From Zymomonas sp. (GTDB lineage: Bacteria > Pseudomonadota > Alphaproteobacteria > Sphingomonadales > Sphingomonadaceae): DNA of 10,773 nucleotides. The notes under the pieces are model-generated. The model was not told where the DNA came from, did not search any database, and was given only the letters and a program-made list of their open reading frames with translations. Shown here one piece after another: positions 7,620-10,773 of this stretch; position 1 is the first letter of the stretch; each line of letters starts with the position of its first letter. A program made the position numbers and the translations under genes. The stretch is taken from contig JAIYAJ010000142.1 in the NCBI GenBank assembly GCA_027489105.1, positions 1-10,773 on the forward strand, written 5' to 3'.

Positions 7620-8684
7620 TCACAACGCATACTTTCGTATCTCCGGCACGTAATGCACGTGATTTATCATACAGTCCCTGATCTTTGCGCTGTTGAACCG
7701 GGTCCACTCGACCGTACGCCTGATCCCCTCCTCATGGCCGACCTCCGCGACAAAACCGAGCTTTTCACGTGCTTTGTCGGTCGCAGCGAAGCGTTGGCCG
7801 GAGCGGTCCCATTCCCGCGCCGGGGTCAGCGCGATCGGCGTCGCGTTGCCTGTCGCGGAATTGATGCGCTCCGCCAGCTCAAGAATCGAAACTTCGGCGC
7901 CGGAGCCGAGGTTATAGATCTCGCCGGCCTCGCCCCGCAGCGCGCAGGCCATCAAGCCGCGCGCCATGTCCTCGACGAAGATGAAGTCGCGTGTGGCGAT
8001 GCCGCCATTCTCGACCGGCAGCGCCTCGCCATGCAGCGACTTCCAGATGAAGGTGGGGGTCACGTTGCGCCAGACCGTCGCCGGCGTGCCGCGCCAGCGA
8101 CCGGCGCCGAGGATTTCGCCCGGCCCATACACGTTCTGGAAGCGCGCCTTGACGAAGGGCATGCCAAAGCGAGTGAAATAGTAGTTTCCATACATCTCGC
8201 CGATCAGCTTCGAAATCGAGTACGGGCTGTCATGGAAGAGCGAGACCGGCGCGTCCTCGTCCGTCGCGGTGGCGCCATCGAAGGTCTTGGCTGCGACGGC
8301 GCAGCCGGCGGCCGAGTAGACTACCTTCTTCAGGCTCTTGATGTCCTTCAACCGCTCGAACAGCTTCAGGCTGGTCAGCGTGTTGTTGTCGTGATCCATC
8401 AAGGGATCATGGATCGAGGACTGGTTCCCGTGGAAGCAGGCCAGATGATAGGCATAGTCCAGGTCGTCATCGAGGTCGCGCAGGATGCGATCACTGGTGA
8501 TGGGCCCGGAGACCAGATGCACGGCCGGGTCGTCGGGGACGTTGACGGCGTCGGCCGAGAGGAAGTTGTCGACGATCGTCAGTTTGCGGGGCTTCTCGCG
8601 CAGGACCTGCTTGACGAGGTTCGAGCCGACGAAGCCGGCGCCGCCGACCATCAGCACGTTCTTGCCAGCAAAGCTCTCGGTCAT
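7620..8684 (-). CDS. wbmF: WbmF-like NAD-dependent UDP-sugar epimerase (SDR family)
   Basis: This 354-residue extended SDR enzyme has a Rossmann NAD site, GGAGFVGS (14-21), with D39 placed to bind the cofactor ribose, and YSISK (155-159) with Y155 and K159. It closely resembles Bordetella WbmF as I remember it, for example in CFHGNQSSIHDP (83-94), GEILGAGRWRGTPATVWRN (189-207) and RDFIFVEDMARGL (232-244). The Ser/Thr of the catalytic triad is missing: the segment YSAAGC (123-128) has A126 where GalE has its serine. Published structural work on WbmF reported the same loss and pointed to Cys133, His90 and Asn213 as 3,5-epimerase features. By alignment these correspond here to C128, H85 and N207, all present. 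The likely role is 3,5-epimerisation of a UDP-diacetamido-uronic acid to the L-galacto form. That activity was inferred from structure in Bordetella, not assayed. The gene is third in the SDR run and followed by wzm. Confidence 0.88.
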   Translation of the reverse strand: MTESFAGKNVLMVGGAGFVGSNLVKQVLREKPRKLTIVDNFLSADAVNVPDDPAVHLVSGPITSDRILRDLDDDLDYAYHLACFHGNQSSIHDPLMDHDNNTLTSLKLFERLKDIKSLKKVVYSAAGCAVAAKTFDGATATDEDAPVSLFHDSPYSISKLIGEMYGNYYFTRFGMPFVKARFQNVYGPGEILGAGRWRGTPATVWRNVTPTFIWKSLHGEALPVENGGIATRDFIFVEDMARGLMACALRGEAGEIYNLGSGAEVSILELAERINSATGNATPIALTPAREWDRSGQRFAATDKAREKLGFVAEVGHEEGIRRTVEWTRFNSAKIRDCMINHVHYVPEIRKYAL

Positions 8685-8739
8685 GGATGTATCCGTTCGG
8701 AAGATGATGCGGCAGCGTGGAGGGCGGCGAAAAGGCTGG

Positions 8740-9681
8740 TCAAGCCTTCGAAGGCGGTGCCTTCAGATGGCTGTAGAGTGCGGTGACGCCATGATCGTCG
8801 TACCACGACAACATGCGCCGGATCGTCTGCTCGAACGAGTAGCGCGGACGCCAGCCGAAGGTCGCGATGGTCTCCGAGGGGTCGAGAACGACCGCCGGAA
8901 CGTCGTCGGTGCCTGGCTCGACCTCGGGCACCGGCTCCTTCAGCTCGATTCCGAGGTGATCGACCACGATGTCGAAGATCTCCTTGATGGTATGCCCCGT
9001 CCCGGTCGAAACGTTGAAGAGCCCGGTCGGCGCACCATCGGCCATCACCGCATCCATGACTGAAAAGAAGTCGTCCATGTCGATGAAGTCGCGCACGGTC
9101 TTCGAGCAGAAGCAGCCCTTGCCGGCTTTTAGCCTCGTGTAGAACGTCGGAATCGGGCCGATGGCCAAGCGGGGCCCGGTGACATTAGCGAGACGCAGCG
9201 AGACGAAGGGCAGGCCGGACATGGCGAGATAGTTTTCGCCGGCCTGCTTGGAGATGCCGTAACTGGTAAAGGGGCGAGCCGGGGCGTAGGCGGGAATCGG
9301 CAGCCGATCCGGCCGGCCATAGCCGAGAGCGGTGTGGAAATTGACGAAGCGCTTGATACCCGCCGACCGCGCAGCCTCGACGACATGGATCGTGCCCTCG
9401 ACATTGGTGCGCGTATCCTCAAGCCAGTCGTCGGGATCCTTGTAGGCCGCGGCGGAGTGGACGACATGGCTCGGACGGAACTCGGCGAAGAGAGCATCGA
9501 CGAGTGGCCGGTCCTGGACGTTGCCTTCGACGACGTTCAGCCCCGGATGCGCCTCCGGCAGCGAGCCGCGATGCCCCGTAGCGAAATTGTCGAGCACCAG
9601 GACTTCATGCCCGGCTTCGAGATAACGCTCGGTCAGATTCGAGCCGAGGCATCCGGCGCCGCCCGTGATGAGGATACGCAT
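8740..9681 (-). CDS. wbmG: WbmG-like NAD-dependent UDP-sugar epimerase/oxidoreductase (SDR family)
   Basis: This 313-residue extended SDR protein has the NAD motif GGAGCLGS (7-14), D31 for the cofactor ribose, the conserved stretch HSAAAYKDPDDW (75-86), T117 in NFHTALGYG (114-122), and YGISK (141-145). The triad is therefore Thr-Tyr-Lys, as reported for Bordetella WbmG, which it resembles strongly, including LRLANVTGPRLAIGPIPTFY (162-181). WbmG was proposed to act as an oxidoreductase or C4 epimerase on a UDP-sugar, because its active site lacks extra acid/base groups. An open frame extends upstream to 9882, but those 67 residues lie inside the preceding gene in another frame and do not look like an SDR. 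MRILITGG at 9681 is the natural start and has a good ribosome-binding site. The upstream SDR gene ends 7 bases earlier, which implies translational coupling. It is clearly a distant paralogue of the gene at 9689-10648. Confidence 0.92.
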   Translation of the reverse strand: MRILITGGAGCLGSNLTERYLEAGHEVLVLDNFATGHRGSLPEAHPGLNVVEGNVQDRPLVDALFAEFRPSHVVHSAAAYKDPDDWLEDTRTNVEGTIHVVEAARSAGIKRFVNFHTALGYGRPDRLPIPAYAPARPFTSYGISKQAGENYLAMSGLPFVSLRLANVTGPRLAIGPIPTFYTRLKAGKGCFCSKTVRDFIDMDDFFSVMDAVMADGAPTGLFNVSTGTGHTIKEIFDIVVDHLGIELKEPVPEVEPGTDDVPAVVLDPSETIATFGWRPRYSFEQTIRRMLSWYDDHGVTALYSHLKAPPSKA

Positions 9682-9691
9682 GCTCGCCTCA
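9682..9691 (-). promoter_or_regulatory. Ribosome-binding site overlapping upstream stop codon
   Basis: Read on the minus strand, this is TGAGGCGAGC followed directly by ATG. The TGA is the stop codon of the WbmH-like gene, and the overlapping GAGG is a Shine-Dalgarno core 5 bases before the start of the WbmG-like gene. This decides the start at 9681 over the longer in-frame option at 9882 and suggests that the two SDRs are made by coupled translation. Confidence 0.7.
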
Positions 9692-10648
9692 GCCCTTCGG
9701 CGCCGTGTTGATGTCGGCGCGGGCTTCCTTGAGGTGGGTGTAGCCGCCAACGACACCTTCCTTCTCCCAACGCTCGACCGACAGCCGCGCGATCTCGTCG
9801 AGCGGTGTGAACTCGACATCGCCGAAATCGGCGAAGGTCCGGGAGGGATCGAGCAGGATGGAAGCAGCGTCGTCCGGTCCAAGCGGCTTCACTTCCGGTT
9901 CCGGATAGTCGTTGAGCTTCATCGCCTTGACGACCGCGTCGTAGAGTTCCTTGATCGCCACGTCCTTGCCGGACGAGAAGTGATAGGTGCCATTGCCCTT
10001 TCCGCCAGCCGCCTGAACCACCACCTTGGCAAGGTCGCCGGCATAGCAGAAGTCGCGCCGGGCCGGCGTTACGAAACATTTCTTGCCTTCGGCGAGGCGG
10101 CCGTAAAAAATCGGCAGCGGGCCGGAAACGTTGCGCGGGCCGATGACGTTGGCGAGCCGGAAGGTCACCCAGTCGACGCCAGAAAACTGCACATAGTGCT
10201 CGCCGGCAGTCTTGGAGATCGCGTAACTGGAATTGACCGGGTCGATCGGATGGTCGAGCTGGATCGGTTGCTGCAGCGGCTTGGTGCCGTAGCAAAGCGC
10301 CGTCTGGAAATAGATCAGCCGGCCGACCTTATGGAGCTTGCAGCCCTTGGCGATGTTGGCGCCACCGACAGCATTGACCAGCGCATCGGTCTCCCAGTCA
10401 TCCGGATCCTTGTAGGATGCGGCCGTATGCACGACGACGTCCGGCTTGAAATCGCTGAAGAGCTGGTCGACGAGCTTCCAGTCGGTGATCGAGCCCTCGA
10501 TCTGCGTCAGGCGCTCCTGATCGAGAAGGTTGTCCTTCCGGCCAGTGGAGAAGTTCTCGAGCGACATCACGCTATCGCCGCGCGCCAGGAACATATCCGC
10601 CGCGGTAGAGCCGACTTGGCCGGAGCCGCCCGTAATGAAGACCTTCAT
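9689..10648 (-). CDS. wbmH: WbmH-like NAD-dependent UDP-sugar epimerase/oxidoreductase (SDR family)
   Basis: This 319-residue extended SDR enzyme has the NAD motif GGSGQVGS (7-14), an acidic E31 where the paralogue has D31, HTAASYKDPDDW (74-85), T116 in YFQTALCYG (113-121), and YAISK (142-146). The Thr-Tyr-Lys triad and blocks such as FRLANVIGPRNVSGPLPIFY (163-182) and GGYTHLKE (301-308) match Bordetella WbmH as I remember it. WbmH was described as having the triad in an otherwise feature-poor site, consistent with oxidation/reduction or C4 epimerisation of a UDP-sugar rather than 3,5-epimerisation. It shares the AxYKDPDDW and RLANV-GPR blocks with the next gene and probably arose from the same ancestor by duplication. 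The ATG at 10648 follows GGGA at a spacing of 8 bases. A partial gene ends 26 bases upstream. Confidence 0.92.
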   Translation of the reverse strand: MKVFITGGSGQVGSTAADMFLARGDSVMSLENFSTGRKDNLLDQERLTQIEGSITDWKLVDQLFSDFKPDVVVHTAASYKDPDDWETDALVNAVGGANIAKGCKLHKVGRLIYFQTALCYGTKPLQQPIQLDHPIDPVNSSYAISKTAGEHYVQFSGVDWVTFRLANVIGPRNVSGPLPIFYGRLAEGKKCFVTPARRDFCYAGDLAKVVVQAAGGKGNGTYHFSSGKDVAIKELYDAVVKAMKLNDYPEPEVKPLGPDDAASILLDPSRTFADFGDVEFTPLDEIARLSVERWEKEGVVGGYTHLKEARADINTAPKG

Positions 10649-10674
10649 GATTCTGATCCCATAAATTGCTGGAG

Positions 10675-10773
10675 TTATTCGGCCGCGACCGGTGCTGGCT
10701 CGATCTCGTCAAGCATGCGCCGATAGGAGGCGGCGCGGTCGTGGAAGGTCTGCTGCCAGAGTTCGAGGCTGAG
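10675..10773 (-). CDS. C-terminal tail of an unidentified protein, cut by the window edge
   Basis: On the minus strand the frame that begins at the window edge stays open for 32 codons and ends in TAA at 10675-10677. The visible residues include LELWQQTFHDRAASYRRMLD near the start and EPAPVAAE at the end. Codon use is GC-rich, like the SDR genes that follow, and the first SDR starts 26 bases after this stop, so it probably belongs to the same operon. The segment looks like a C-terminal amphipathic helix followed by a short flexible tail. It is too short to identify the family; a glycosyltransferase, methyltransferase or sugar-modifying enzyme would fit the setting, but this is a guess. Confidence 0.6.
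   Translation of the reverse strand, partial: LSLELWQQTFHDRAASYRRMLDEIEPAPVAAE

Noticed and set aside
8732..8764. Two small hairpins at the end of the WbmG-like gene (AAGGCT/AGCCTT and GAAGGC/GCCTTC)
   Set aside because: The stems are only 6 base pairs and lie partly in codons. The T-run after the first is four bases, and the operon appears to continue, so I do not call a terminator.
7653..8786. A 377-codon plus-strand frame opposite the WbmF-like gene
   Set aside because: It is a mirror frame of a conserved SDR gene, with no recognisable motif and no operon context on that strand.
9682..9882. 67-residue N-terminal extension of the WbmG-like protein
   Set aside because: It overlaps the WbmH-like gene in another frame, is rich in Ser, Arg and Pro, and precedes a typical SDR start that has its own ribosome-binding site.
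9665..10726. A 353-codon plus-strand frame opposite the WbmH-like gene
   Set aside because: It is a mirror frame of a conserved SDR gene. Its protein has no family features and extends across the end of the upstream gene.
1..10773. CRISPR arrays, tRNA or rRNA genes, riboswitches, insertion sequences
   Set aside because: I looked for regularly spaced repeats, cloverleaf-like or conserved RNA segments, and paired terminal repeats, and found none.

Overview
The window is part of a polysaccharide (LPS O-antigen or similar surface glycan) biosynthesis and export locus from a Gram-negative bacterium. A Wzm/Wzt ABC exporter with a carbohydrate-binding Wzt C-terminal domain is typical of O-antigens finished in the cytoplasm and then exported. 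The GC-rich codon use of the sugar-nucleotide genes suggests a proteobacterium. An alphaproteobacterium (Hyphomicrobiales-like) is my best guess, but no rRNA or housekeeping gene is present to confirm it.

Layout. Bases 1-447 hold no gene I can support. Bases 448-2967 (minus) encode an 839-residue protein with two glycosyltransferase-like modules. A 194-base divergent intergenic region (2968-3161) follows. Bases 3162-4229 (plus) encode a non-hydrolysing UDP-sugar 2-epimerase of the WbpI/WlbD sub-type. Its 3' end overlaps by 25 bases the end of the convergent minus-strand gene at 4205-6718. From the right edge to 4205, everything lies on the minus strand with gaps of 7-55 bases and looks like one operon. 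In transcription order it contains the tail of an unidentified gene (10675-10773), three NAD-dependent SDR enzymes (9689-10648, 8740-9681, 7620-8684), the permease Wzm (6731-7585), and an 837-residue Wzt ATPase (4205-6718) carrying a zinc-ribbon plus SAM methyltransferase module at its C-terminus.

How the genes work together. From memory of the families, the three SDRs match the Bordetella O-antigen proteins WbmH, WbmG and WbmF. Those were proposed to act in making UDP-2,3-diacetamido-2,3-dideoxy-L-galacturonic acid. The 2-epimerase resembles the enzyme that makes UDP-ManNAc3NAcA in the same kind of pathway. A 3,5-epimerisation of the D-manno sugar gives the L-galacto sugar, so the gene set is chemically coherent. 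The glycosyltransferase protein would build or decorate the chain, and Wzm/Wzt would export it. The methyltransferase fused to Wzt suggests that a methyl end-cap is placed, or checked, by the exporter itself.

The strongest candidates for something new are the Wzt-methyltransferase fusion and its combination with a Wbm-type sugar pathway. Base composition is mosaic: wzm is much more AT-rich than the SDR genes upstream of it, which suggests assembly from separately acquired pieces.
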